Assembly (NCBI GenBank): GCA_001786395.1
Contig: MFWN01000043.1
Span: 9,100 to 16,328 of the forward strand
Origin: Candidatus Pacearchaeota archaeon RBG_13_36_9
GTDB lineage: Archaea > Nanobdellota > Nanobdellia > Pacearchaeales > GW2011-AR1
Length of the DNA: 7,229 nt
Direction: 5' to 3'
The position numbers and the translations under genes were made by a program. Each line of letters starts with the position of its first letter. The first letter of the stretch is position 1. The notes beneath the pieces are model-generated. The model did no database searches, was not told the DNA's origin, and worked only from the letters and a program-made list of their open reading frames with translations. This document shows positions 1 through 6,260 of this stretch, one piece after another.

Positions 1-1
1 A

Positions 2-124
2 ACAATAGAATTTATGAAAGCCCACAGCAAGGAATATAAGCATGACGGGCTTTTCAGGAAATCCTGGTCAACATTCCAGACTCATAAAAAAGAAAACGAG
101 CAGAAAAAACTGGGTGATTATTAA
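2..124 (+). CDS. C-terminal fragment of an unrecognised protein, cut by the window edge
   Basis: An open frame enters from the left edge and runs 40 codons to a TAA at 122-124. The visible peptide begins TIEFMKAHSKEYKHDG and ends ENEQKKLGDY. It is hydrophilic and lysine-rich, as is common for the end of a cytosolic protein, and shows no membrane segment or known motif. The start lies outside the window; an internal ATG at 14 is probably just a methionine codon. The gene converges on the PH-domain gene, and the stop codons overlap in one TTAA, a plausible tail-to-tail arrangement in a compact genome. The family is not recognisable from so little sequence. The main alternative is a chance open frame, because 40 codons is short in AT-rich DNA. 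Confidence 0.55.
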   Translation, partial: TIEFMKAHSKEYKHDGLFRKSWSTFQTHKKENEQKKLGDY

Positions 125-642
125 AGCCCTTGCTTATTTCTATTGCCGATTCTTTTCATCACAAAAGCCCTTATTTCCTCTGCCCTTTGAACACCCACTG
201 CAGGAATATATCCTTCAGAGACAGGCCTGCCTCTTGGGCTATAGGAATATCCTGCTGTTTGTATATTTACAGTAGAAAATCCACACAACCTAGCAATTAT
301 GCCTCTTGTTATATCTACATTCTGCACTCTTTCATAAGGAACATTGGAGTATCTCTTCCATATTATTCCTCTTTCAAGCCTTAAACTCTCCTGCGTGAAT
401 TCAAATTGCCAGTTAGTGTATGCGAGCCTTGCGTAAATCTCTGCAAAAATAATTACAAACGCTATAAAAAACAAGAATGAAACTACTACTGCGAGCAAAA
501 CTCCTGTAATTGAAGGGGTCAATGCAAATATTGCAAAAATTAATGGGAATATAAACCATCCAAGAAACATGAGTAATACAATTGCAAATACCCACCCGCT
601 TATTCTGAACAGCCACCTTGCACCAGGATGTAATTGTTCCAT
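121..642 (-). CDS. Two-TM membrane protein with bacterial-type PH domain (bPH_2, YdbS-like)
   Basis: This 173-residue protein starts MEQLHPGARW, the short His-Pro segment often found before the first helix in this family. Two hydrophobic helices follow, at about residues 15-40 and 45-68. A soluble domain at about 70-165 has the bPH_2 (PF03703) pattern: YTNWQFEFTQESLRLERGII, then VPYERVQNVDITRGI, a Leu-Cys-Gly-Phe-Ser turn and the strand VNIQTAG. The family (YdbS/YdbT-like) consists of membrane-anchored PH folds whose ligand is mostly unknown; a role at the cytoplasmic membrane face is inferred. Length is normal for the single-domain form. ATG at 642 is supported by a TATA box at the spacing expected for a leaderless transcript, and no Shine-Dalgarno precedes it. 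The gene is divergent from the SMC gene and convergent with the fragment at the left edge. Confidence 0.85.
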   Translation of the reverse strand: MEQLHPGARWLFRISGWVFAIVLLMFLGWFIFPLIFAIFALTPSITGVLLAVVVSFLFFIAFVIIFAEIYARLAYTNWQFEFTQESLRLERGIIWKRYSNVPYERVQNVDITRGIIARLCGFSTVNIQTAGYSYSPRGRPVSEGYIPAVGVQRAEEIRAFVMKRIGNRNKQGL

Positions 643-660
643 AAGTTATTTTAGAATGCT

Positions 661-672
661 ATATTTATAAAT
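661..672 (-). promoter_or_regulatory. TATA box for the PH-domain gene, leaderless transcript
   Basis: On the minus strand this reads ATTTATAAATAT, preceded by purine-rich AGGAAAGG that could serve as BRE. The first base of TTTATAAA is 29 nt from the A of the ATG at 642. Archaeal transcription starts about 25-27 nt downstream of the TATA centre, so the RNA should begin at or next to the ATG. The TTTATAAA core is self-complementary and could in principle also serve the SMC gene in the other direction. Confidence 0.65.
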
Positions 673-693
673 CCTTTCCTCCTCAAAAATAAC

Positions 694-702
694 TTTTAAT
701 AA
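694..702 (+). promoter_or_regulatory. Possible TATA box for the SMC gene
   Basis: TTTTAATAA lies just downstream of an A-rich, BRE-like segment (CAAAAATAA). It would place transcription start near 723-725, giving a leader of about 30 nt containing the Shine-Dalgarno. It is a weaker match than the other TATA boxes in the window; the palindromic TTTATAAA at 664-671 is an alternative. Confidence 0.3.
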
Positions 703-741
703 TCCTTAAAAACCCTCTTTTCTTGTATAATCTTATGTTTT

Positions 742-748
742 GGAGGTG
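742..748 (+). promoter_or_regulatory. Strong Shine-Dalgarno fixing the SMC start
   Basis: GGAGGTG is a full match to the archaeal 16S anti-Shine-Dalgarno core and sits 5 nt before the ATG at 754. It settles the start: the ATG at 734 is out of frame. This is the best ribosome-binding site in the window and contrasts with the leaderless-looking promoters of the neighbours. Confidence 0.85.
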
Positions 749-753
749 CTGCG

Positions 754-3700
754 ATGCCCAATATTAAAAAACTGGTTATGCACGGGTTTAAGAGTTTTGC
801 ACGGGAAACCGAGATTCTCTTAGACAAGAGCATGAATTGTGTAGTGGGTCCGAACGGATCAGGTAAGTCATCAAGTTATGACACAAAAGTCTTGCTGGCA
901 AATGGACAAGAGATTCAGATAGGAGATTTAGTAGAAAATCAAATTAAGAACTCTGAAGAAATAAGACATTTGGATGATGGAATCTATGTTAATGGGGGGG
1001 ACTCTGTAGAAATAATCTCCCTTAATAAGGATACAATGAAATCTGAAAAAAAGATAGTCTCTAAATTCATCAAAAGAGAGGGGGAAATAATTTATAGGAT
1101 TAAAACAAGAACTGGAAAAGAAGTCAAGGCAACTGGGTGCCATCCTGTTATGATATTCAATGAAGGAGAAGTGAGAAGTGCTTTAATAAGGGACCTAAGC
1201 AAAGGAGAATTAATAGCCGCCCCAAGGATTATAGATATTGAAGGAGAAGCCTACAACCCAGAATTAGCGAGACTTATAGGATATATTATAGGGGATGGGT
1301 ACATTGCAAAAGACAGGATAGAATTTGTAAACCAGGATGAAGAAATAATAAATGATTATAAAAATCTTCTAAAAAAATATTTTAATCCCTCTTTAAGAAT
1401 ACGCAAGGATAAAAATGCAACAAGAATCTATTTTAGGGATAAAGATTCAGTTAAAAAAATAAGGGAATTATTTTATAAAGATCATCTCGGGTCAATTACT
1501 TCTGAAATTAAGAAAATTCCAGGCTTCTTGCTGGCTTCAGATAAAGAAAGCATATCTAATCTTTTAGCAGGGTTATATGACACAGATGGAAGTGTGAGAA
1601 AAGATATAGGGGTAATAGAATTTTGCACAAAAAATATAAATCTCGCAAATCAGATTCAGGGTCTTTTGCTCAGATTTGGAATAATATCAAAAATTAAAAA
1701 AAGGATTTGTTGCGCTGCTAATACAAAAGATAAAATTAAGAGGGATTATTATTACATTTATATCTACGGAAAAGACAATATAGAGAAGTTTTCTTTAAAT
1801 ATCCCCATTAGAGTAAAGCACAAAAAAGAAAATATAAAAATGCATCTAGCAAAAGAAAGTGTTCCCAATCCGAACACAGACCTTTTGCCAAGAGAGATAA
1901 ATATCCATGTAAAAAATGTTTCAAGACTTCTTGGAATAAAGGTTAAACCTCTCAGAAAGAAATATCCATTTTTTGCAGCTTATATGGAAGATAGGTGCCT
2001 TCCCACAAGGCAAGGAATCTCGAAAATTTTGTCTCTTTTATTTAATAAACTTTCTATCTTGGAAAATAGTTACAGAAATCTAGAATTAAACCAAAATTGT
2101 TTAGTGCAGTCTATGGATTCTTTAAATATTTCGGGGCAGCAAGCCTCAAGAGAAATAGGATTATCTCCCCAGATAGTAAGAGATTACTGGGCAACAAATA
2201 GATTTAATGCCAGGCCAGAAAACCTAGAAAAATTTTATAACCTCATAAAAACAACATTCGTGGCCCGGCTTTTAGAGATTCAAAGACTCTTGAGTCTATT
2301 AGCTAATATAGCAAGTTCGGATATTTATTGGGATGAAATAATTTCTATAGAAAAATTAGAAAAAGAGCCATATGTATATGATTTAACAATAGAAGAAAAT
2401 CATAATTTCATTGCAAATAATATCTTTTTGCATAACAGCAATGTTACAGATGCCATTTGTTTTGTTCTTGGAAGATTATCAATTAAAAGCATGAGGGCCG
2501 CCAAGGCCTCTAATCTTATTTTTGCAGGCACTAAAGAAGCAAAGCCGGCAAATGAAGCTTCTGTTTCAATGGTTTTTGACAATTCTGACAAGACTTTCTC
2601 CCTGCCAGACAACGAAATAGAGCTGAAAAGGCTGGTAAGAAGAAACGGACAGAGCATATACAAAATTAATAATCAGGTTAAAACACGCCAGGAGATTCTT
2701 GAGCTTCTTGCCCAGGCAGGAATTGACCCTCACGGGTTTAATATTGTCCTTCAGGGAGAAATTTCAGATTTTGTAAAGATGCACGGAGAGGACAGAAGAA
2801 AGGTTATTGAGGAAGTAGCGGGAATTTCAGTGTATGAAATAAGGAAGGAGAAGTCAATAAAAGAGCTGGAGCGCACTGATAATAAGCTTAAGGAGGTTTC
2901 AGCTGTCTTGAGGGAAAGGACTTCTTACATGAAGAATCTGGAGCAGGAAAGGCAGCAGGCATTAAAATTTAGAAAGCTGGAGGAAACTGTAAAAAAATGC
3001 AAGGCATCTATTTTAAAAAGAAAATTAGAGGAAAAGGATAAGGAAAGGGAAAAAATACAGGAAGAAATAGACAAAAAGAACAAGTCCATAGAAAAAATTA
3101 AAGCCACAATAGCCAAAGTGCAGGAAGAAGTTAAGCACCTAAGCGGCAAGGTAGAGGGAATAAATGGCAAGATGCAGGAATCCTCAGGTGTTGAGCAGGA
3201 CGCTCTAAAGAATCAATTAGCAGAGTTAAAAGCCAGAGTGGCAGGGCTGGAGGTGCGAAAGGAAAACTTCCAAAATCAGCTGTCTGCCCTGGAGAACAGA
3301 AAAAGCGAGCTTGAAAAAAATATAGAGAATTCTGAAGAAGAGATTAAAGAGATGCTTAAAAGCAAGGGGAAAAGCAGGAAAGTAGATTTTGAGAAAAAAA
3401 GAGAGCAGCTGGAGGATATAGAAGAAAAAAGGAAAAAATTTTATTCATGTAGGTCTAATCTGAGATTAATAGAACAGAGGATTGAAGATAAAACCAGGGA
3501 GCTTGCCAGGACAGAAAGCGAGTCAGATTCTGTATTAGAAAGGCTGAAAGAGCTGGAGATTGGACTTCATTTTAAGGACAGCCTTGAAAAGCATAACTCT
3601 TCATTATTGCAGCTTAAAAAAGAGCTCGAAGAGAAGAGAAAAGTGCAGGCAGATAGCGAAAAGTCTATTTTAGAGGCAGAAAAGCTGATTGCTTCTTCTC

Positions 3701-5184
3701 TTAGGCAGATAGAAGAGCTGGAAAAAATAAAAAAACAGGTTTCTGCTATAGACATCTGCCCGCTATGCAAGACAAAAATAACTTCAGAGCACATAAACCA
3801 TATTGATGCAGAGTCCAGCGAGAAAATTTCAGCCATGAACAGTGAAATAGAAACAGCAGAGAAAACCAGAAGCCGGGCATGGGAAATAAAGGAGAACGGC
3901 CTGTTGGATGCAAGAAGGATAACCGAAGAGCTGGACAAAAGGCATAAAGACCTTCTAAAGCTTGAAGATTTAAGCGAGCGCAAGTTACACTTAAAAAACC
4001 TGCAGGAAAGCAGCCAAAGAATAACAGAAGAGCTTGAAAAAATAAAAAAAGAGAAATCCAATTTAGAAAAAGTGCTCTCCCAGCTAGGTAATATAGAAGA
4101 AGATTACGATTCCTTAAAATTAGAAGTGGATGAATTGGCCAGGCATGAAGAAGTTAATGTTGGAATGGAAGTTACCTTAAAACAGAGAGAATTAGATAGA
4201 ATGAAAATTATTGTCAAGCAGAGCCTTAGGGAAAAAGAGGAGTTAGAGCAGGGAATTGAAGAAATTACACAGGAGCTGGAAGAAAAACAGAAAGAAGTGG
4301 AAGACAAGGAAGAAAAAGAGAAGATTCTGGAGCATAAGTTCAAAAAAATGATAGAGGAGAAAAACAGCACGCAGGATAAAATACGCTTTTTTGAAACAGA
4401 TGCTTTAAAGAAACAGAACGATTTAAGATTAGAAGAAAATGACATTAACAATTTCAAGATAAAAATAGCTGAAATACACGCCCAGTTTGAAGGATTAGAA
4501 GCTGAGTTCAAGGAATTTGAAGGGATAGAGACAATAAAGGCTTCAGTAGAACAGCTGCAGGAAAAGCTGCAGGAAACCCAGATTACTATAGCGAATATAG
4601 GAAACGTTAATTTAAGGGCATTGGAAGTTTATGAAGGCTTGAAAAAAGAATATGATTCAATAGCTGAAAAAGTAAGTAAATTAGACCAGGAAAAACTGGA
4701 AATAATGAAAATAATAGAGGAAATTGATAACAAGAAAAAGAGGGCTTTCAAAAGAACACTTTTAGACATAAACGCTTTATTCTCCAGGAATTTCTCGCAA
4801 TTAAGCAGCAAAGGAGAGGCTACTTTAGAGCCTGAAAATTCAGAGGATTTGTTTGCAGGAGGCTTGGATATTTTAATTAAAGTAGGGAAGGGCAAGTATT
4901 TTGATGTAACCTCCCTGAGCGGAGGAGAACAAACTTTAATCGCTTTAGCACTTATCTTTGCAATTCAGGAATACAGGCCATACTGTTTCTATATTTTCGA
5001 TGAAATTGATGCGGCCCTTGACAAGAGAAACTCGGAGCGTCTCGCAGCTTTATTAAAGAAGCACATGAGAGCAGGGCAATATCTAATAGTAACACATAAC
5101 GACGCCCTGATTACAGAGGCATCAACATTATATGGAGTTTCAATGCAGGAAGGAATTTCCAAGGTGCTTAGTTTGCAGGTGTAA
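754..5184 (+). CDS. SMC-family ATPase with zinc hook instead of hinge; intein-containing precursor
   Basis: The 1476-residue precursor becomes 953 residues after removal of intein residues 39-561. Spliced, the N-terminal head reads GFKSFA, then Walker A GPNGSGK-SN, the Q-loop VLQGEI (precursor Q667) and RRKVIEEVAGIS, all SMC-type. The C-terminal head has signature LSGGEQ (1388-1393), Walker B FYIFDEID (D1416, E1417), D-loop AALD and the switch IVTHND. Between the heads are two Glu/Lys-rich coiled coils of about 300 residues each. They meet at ICPLCKTKITSEHI (C1002, C1005; spliced C479, C482), almost exactly mid-protein, which is a Rad50-type zinc hook. The roughly 150-residue SMC hinge is absent, explaining a length below the usual 1150-1200. 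The likely role is ATP-driven DNA tethering or chromosome organisation as a zinc-joined dimer. No kleisin or mre11 gene adjoins. Calling it simply smc or rad50 would mislead; it resembles the archaeal SMC-related group that includes coalescin (ClsN). Confidence 0.92.
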   Translation: MPNIKKLVMHGFKSFARETEILLDKSMNCVVGPNGSGKSSSYDTKVLLANGQEIQIGDLVENQIKNSEEIRHLDDGIYVNGGDSVEIISLNKDTMKSEKKIVSKFIKREGEIIYRIKTRTGKEVKATGCHPVMIFNEGEVRSALIRDLSKGELIAAPRIIDIEGEAYNPELARLIGYIIGDGYIAKDRIEFVNQDEEIINDYKNLLKKYFNPSLRIRKDKNATRIYFRDKDSVKKIRELFYKDHLGSITSEIKKIPGFLLASDKESISNLLAGLYDTDGSVRKDIGVIEFCTKNINLANQIQGLLLRFGIISKIKKRICCAANTKDKIKRDYYYIYIYGKDNIEKFSLNIPIRVKHKKENIKMHLAKESVPNPNTDLLPREINIHVKNVSRLLGIKVKPLRKKYPFFAAYMEDRCLPTRQGISKILSLLFNKLSILENSYRNLELNQNCLVQSMDSLNISGQQASREIGLSPQIVRDYWATNRFNARPENLEKFYNLIKTTFVARLLEIQRLLSLLANIASSDIYWDEIISIEKLEKEPYVYDLTIEENHNFIANNIFLHNSNVTDAICFVLGRLSIKSMRAAKASNLIFAGTKEAKPANEASVSMVFDNSDKTFSLPDNEIELKRLVRRNGQSIYKINNQVKTRQEILELLAQAGIDPHGFNIVLQGEISDFVKMHGEDRRKVIEEVAGISVYEIRKEKSIKELERTDNKLKEVSAVLRERTSYMKNLEQERQQALKFRKLEETVKKCKASILKRKLEEKDKEREKIQEEIDKKNKSIEKIKATIAKVQEEVKHLSGKVEGINGKMQESSGVEQDALKNQLAELKARVAGLEVRKENFQNQLSALENRKSELEKNIENSEEEIKEMLKSKGKSRKVDFEKKREQLEDIEEKRKKFYSCRSNLRLIEQRIEDKTRELARTESESDSVLERLKELEIGLHFKDSLEKHNSSLLQLKKELEEKRKVQADSEKSILEAEKLIASSLRQIEELEKIKKQVSAIDICPLCKTKITSEHINHIDAESSEKISAMNSEIETAEKTRSRAWEIKENGLLDARRITEELDKRHKDLLKLEDLSERKLHLKNLQESSQRITEELEKIKKEKSNLEKVLSQLGNIEEDYDSLKLEVDELARHEEVNVGMEVTLKQRELDRMKIIVKQSLREKEELEQGIEEITQELEEKQKEVEDKEEKEKILEHKFKKMIEEKNSTQDKIRFFETDALKKQNDLRLEENDINNFKIKIAEIHAQFEGLEAEFKEFEGIETIKASVEQLQEKLQETQITIANIGNVNLRALEVYEGLKKEYDSIAEKVSKLDQEKLEIMKIIEEIDNKKKRAFKRTLLDINALFSRNFSQLSSKGEATLEPENSEDLFAGGLDILIKVGKGKYFDVTSLSGGEQTLIALALIFAIQEYRPYCFYIFDEIDAALDKRNSERLAALLKKHMRAGQYLIVTHNDALITEASTLYGVSMQEGISKVLSLQV
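868..2436 (+). mobile_element. Intein with LAGLIDADG homing endonuclease, in the SMC Walker A motif
   Basis: This in-frame 523-residue element splits GPNGSGK|SN. Block A starts SSSYDTKVLLANG, giving Ser1 with Asp-Thr at positions 5-6. Block B is TGCHPV (T127, H130). The two endonuclease motifs are LIGYIIGDG (catalytic D181) and LLAGLYDTDG (D278), with the intervening KKIPGFLL and a following LLLRFGI segment, so the endonuclease looks intact. Two HTH-like stretches follow (about 387-403 and 462-480). The C-terminal splicing block is YVYDLTIEENHNFIANN then FLHN, with His560, Asn561 and +1 Ser562. Excision restores the canonical P-loop Gly-Ser-Gly-Lys-Ser-Asn, which fixes the boundaries; starting one residue later would leave an extra Ser. 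The element appears more AT-rich than its host in sampled lines. The endonuclease would be expected to cleave intein-free alleles at the P-loop codons and promote homing. Confidence 0.95.
3757..3768 (+). other. Zinc-hook CxxC codons
   Basis: Codons for Cys-Pro-Leu-Cys (precursor 1002-1005) lie at the apex between the two coiled-coil arms. The sequence after them, KTKITSEHINHI, follows the Rad50 hook pattern (CPxCGxxLTxEHxxxL). In Rad50, two such CxxC motifs from two molecules share one Zn2+ ion and join the arm tips. By analogy this protein would dimerise here; the zinc is inferred and not shown. Confidence 0.85.
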
Positions 5185-5192
5185 AAGATTAA

Positions 5193-5209
5193 TTTAATTT
5201 TTCTTATTT
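5193..5209 (+). terminator. T-rich tract after the SMC gene
   Basis: Nine bases after the SMC stop begins a thymine-rich run including T5 at 5198-5202, the usual form of archaeal intrinsic termination, with no hairpin needed. It lies in the 19-nt gap between two convergent genes and reaches into the end of the opposite gene, so it is constrained by that gene as well. Confidence 0.35.
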
Positions 5210-5509
5210 AGCAAACTGACTGATTATCATGAAAAATAACAGCAATAAAAAAAGAAGGTTTAATATATACCCGATTATACTCAGTTTAGTAACTCTCATT
5301 CTCATTTGAATTATGCAAAAAATGAATCCAGTTGTTGGTAAAATCAATATACTTAAGCCAAAAACAATACCCATAGAAAATCCTATAAAGAACATACACC
5401 ATACTGCAAGGGCAATCATCCCAAGCACAAACCCAACTATCCCAAATCCGTTTCCAACTTCTTTTTTCTCCTTTTTCTTCACGCTCTTTTTTATTTTTTC
5501 TTTTGGCAT
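5204..5509 (-). CDS. Small three-segment membrane protein (DUF4190-like), paralogue of its neighbour
   Basis: This 101-residue protein begins MPKEKIKKSVKKKEKK, a strongly basic cytoplasmic tail. Three hydrophobic segments follow: FGIVGFVLGMIALAVW, a second from MGIVFGL to FIFCII, and the C-terminal IGYILNLLFLLLLFFMII. ATG at 5509 is chosen because AGGTG lies 8 nt upstream and the previous gene's TAA ends one base before it, so the two are probably translationally coupled. An earlier in-frame ATG at 5548 would add 13 residues and overlap the upstream gene by 38 nt, but it has no Shine-Dalgarno. The arrangement of glycine-rich helices around a short basic loop resembles DUF4190-type proteins, of unknown function. 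It shares spaced residues with the membrane part of the upstream protein. Confidence 0.75.
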   Translation of the reverse strand: MPKEKIKKSVKKKEKKEVGNGFGIVGFVLGMIALAVWCMFFIGFSMGIVFGLSILILPTTGFIFCIIQMRMRVTKLSIIGYILNLLFLLLLFFMIISQFAK

Positions 5510-5510
5510 T

Positions 5511-6218
5511 TTAACTACACCTTTCAATAACCTGCCTGTCTGCTGCATCGCAGAAGATGTTTCCTTTTACTACAGGAGAAATCTCAACAGAAGCTAACTC
5601 AGTTAAGTTAGTAGTAAGCGAGTAAGTCACCATCTCCCTTCTTTCTGGGACATTGATTGTATGAATTCCAGTCTGTCCATACATTCTTATCTGCTCTGTG
5701 CTTGCTGTACCATCTCTAATTTCAAATCTCTCGCTTCTGCCTTCTCCATAAACCATTATTACCAACTGCTCTATCTCAATTGGCTCTGCGCCCCTCTTTA
5801 TGCTCACATTAACTACTGCCTTTCCATTTTCAAGATAATAACAAGTATATGGTGATGAAGTGTCTATCTCTATCTGGTCAACTGCTTTAAAACAATCATC
5901 ACCATATGGAAAACAATCTACAGTATTAAAAGGTAAGCTGAACCAAAAAGCAAGAACTAGCAAAAAACCAATAAAATCAAGTATCAATCCGGCTCTCCCC
6001 AATTTCTTTGAATCTTTTTTCATCCATTTTATGCAAAATATAACAGAAATAATAGCAACTATAAAGAAAAGCCAAAAGGATATTCCTGTGAGTGTACTAT
6101 AGCATGAGCCTATAGATAAAAATACAATTATTCCCATTAGCAAGGAGATTATAGCTAGAATAAACCCAACTGCCCCCATCCAACTGCTCTTTTTCTCTCC
6201 AACCCTCCTTTTTTTCAT
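5511..6218 (-). CDS. Membrane protein: three TM helices plus extracellular Cys-containing beta domain
   Basis: This 235-residue protein has a basic N-terminus (MKKRRVGEKK) and hydrophobic helices at about 14-36, 45-66 and 75-95, with KWMKKDSKK between the second and third. The positive-inside rule puts the N-terminus and that loop in the cytoplasm and the 140-residue C-terminal part outside. That part is rich in predicted beta strands (for example AVVNVSIKRGAEPIEIEQLV) and has five cysteines (102, 109, 126, 223, 234). C223 and C234 near the end could form a disulphide. The ending, SPVVKGNIFC then ERCS, recalls the C-termini of archaeal pilin-like surface proteins, but no class III signal is seen and that is only an impression. 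It is first in a two-gene unit with the 101-residue paralogue. ATG at 6218 is supported by the TATA box position. Function unknown. Confidence 0.8.
   Translation of the reverse strand: MKKRRVGEKKSSWMGAVGFILAIISLLMGIIVFLSIGSCYSTLTGISFWLFFIVAIISVIFCIKWMKKDSKKLGRAGLILDFIGFLLVLAFWFSLPFNTVDCFPYGDDCFKAVDQIEIDTSSPYTCYYLENGKAVVNVSIKRGAEPIEIEQLVIMVYGEGRSERFEIRDGTASTEQIRMYGQTGIHTINVPERREMVTYSLTTNLTELASVEISPVVKGNIFCDAADRQVIERCS
5518..5525 (-). promoter_or_regulatory. Shine-Dalgarno for the 101-residue membrane protein
   Basis: The minus strand reads GAAAGGTG, ending 8 nt before the ATG at 5509 and lying inside the last codons of the upstream gene. It favours the internal ATG over the one at 5548. Confidence 0.6.
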
Positions 6219-6238
6219 ATCTAACCTAAGAAACCAAC

Positions 6239-6248
6239 ATATTTAAAT
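6239..6248 (-). promoter_or_regulatory. TATA box for the two-gene membrane-protein unit
   Basis: The minus strand reads ATTTAAATAT, preceded by purine-rich AAAGAAG (BRE-like). The first base of TTTAAATA is 29 nt from the A of ATG 6218, the same distance as at the PH-domain gene, so a leaderless mRNA is expected. It lies in the 42-nt gap after the toxin stop, showing that the membrane genes can be transcribed separately from the toxin-antitoxin operon. Confidence 0.65.
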
Positions 6249-6260
6249 CTTCTTTACAAT

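Noticed and set aside
42..616. Several open frames opposite or offset within the PH-domain gene
   Set aside because: They are antisense or frame-shifted shadows: no start signals, no recognisable protein pattern, and fully explained by the bPH_2 gene.
994..1000. G7 homopolymer in the intein as a phase-variable or frameshift site
   Set aside because: The frame is intact on both sides and encodes a sensible Asn-Gly-Gly-Asp turn between splicing blocks. A single short run in one sequence does not show variation.
868..2436. Insert as a group I or archaeal bulge-helix-bulge intron rather than an intein
   Set aside because: The reading frame runs through the whole insert, and its ends carry intein splicing blocks (DT near the start, TxxH, and terminal His-Asn followed by Ser), so removal is at the protein level.
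3757..3768. The CPLC hook suggests the whole protein is simply Rad50
   Set aside because: The heads carry SMC-type segments (GFKSFA, VLQGEI, EEVAGIS, SGGEQTLIALAL, FDEIDAALD) rather than Rad50 ones, and no mre11 gene is adjacent. The hook alone does not define Rad50.
4551..4575. Near-repeat CAGCTGCAGGAAAAGCTGCAGGA as a DNA repeat element
   Set aside because: It encodes the heptad-like QLQEKLQE in the coiled coil, so protein-level periodicity explains it.
2400..4895. Long antisense open frames opposite the coiled-coil region
   Set aside because: They are rich in Ser, Phe and Leu, the expected complement of Glu/Lys/Leu-rich coiled-coil codons, and have no promoter or ribosome-binding site.
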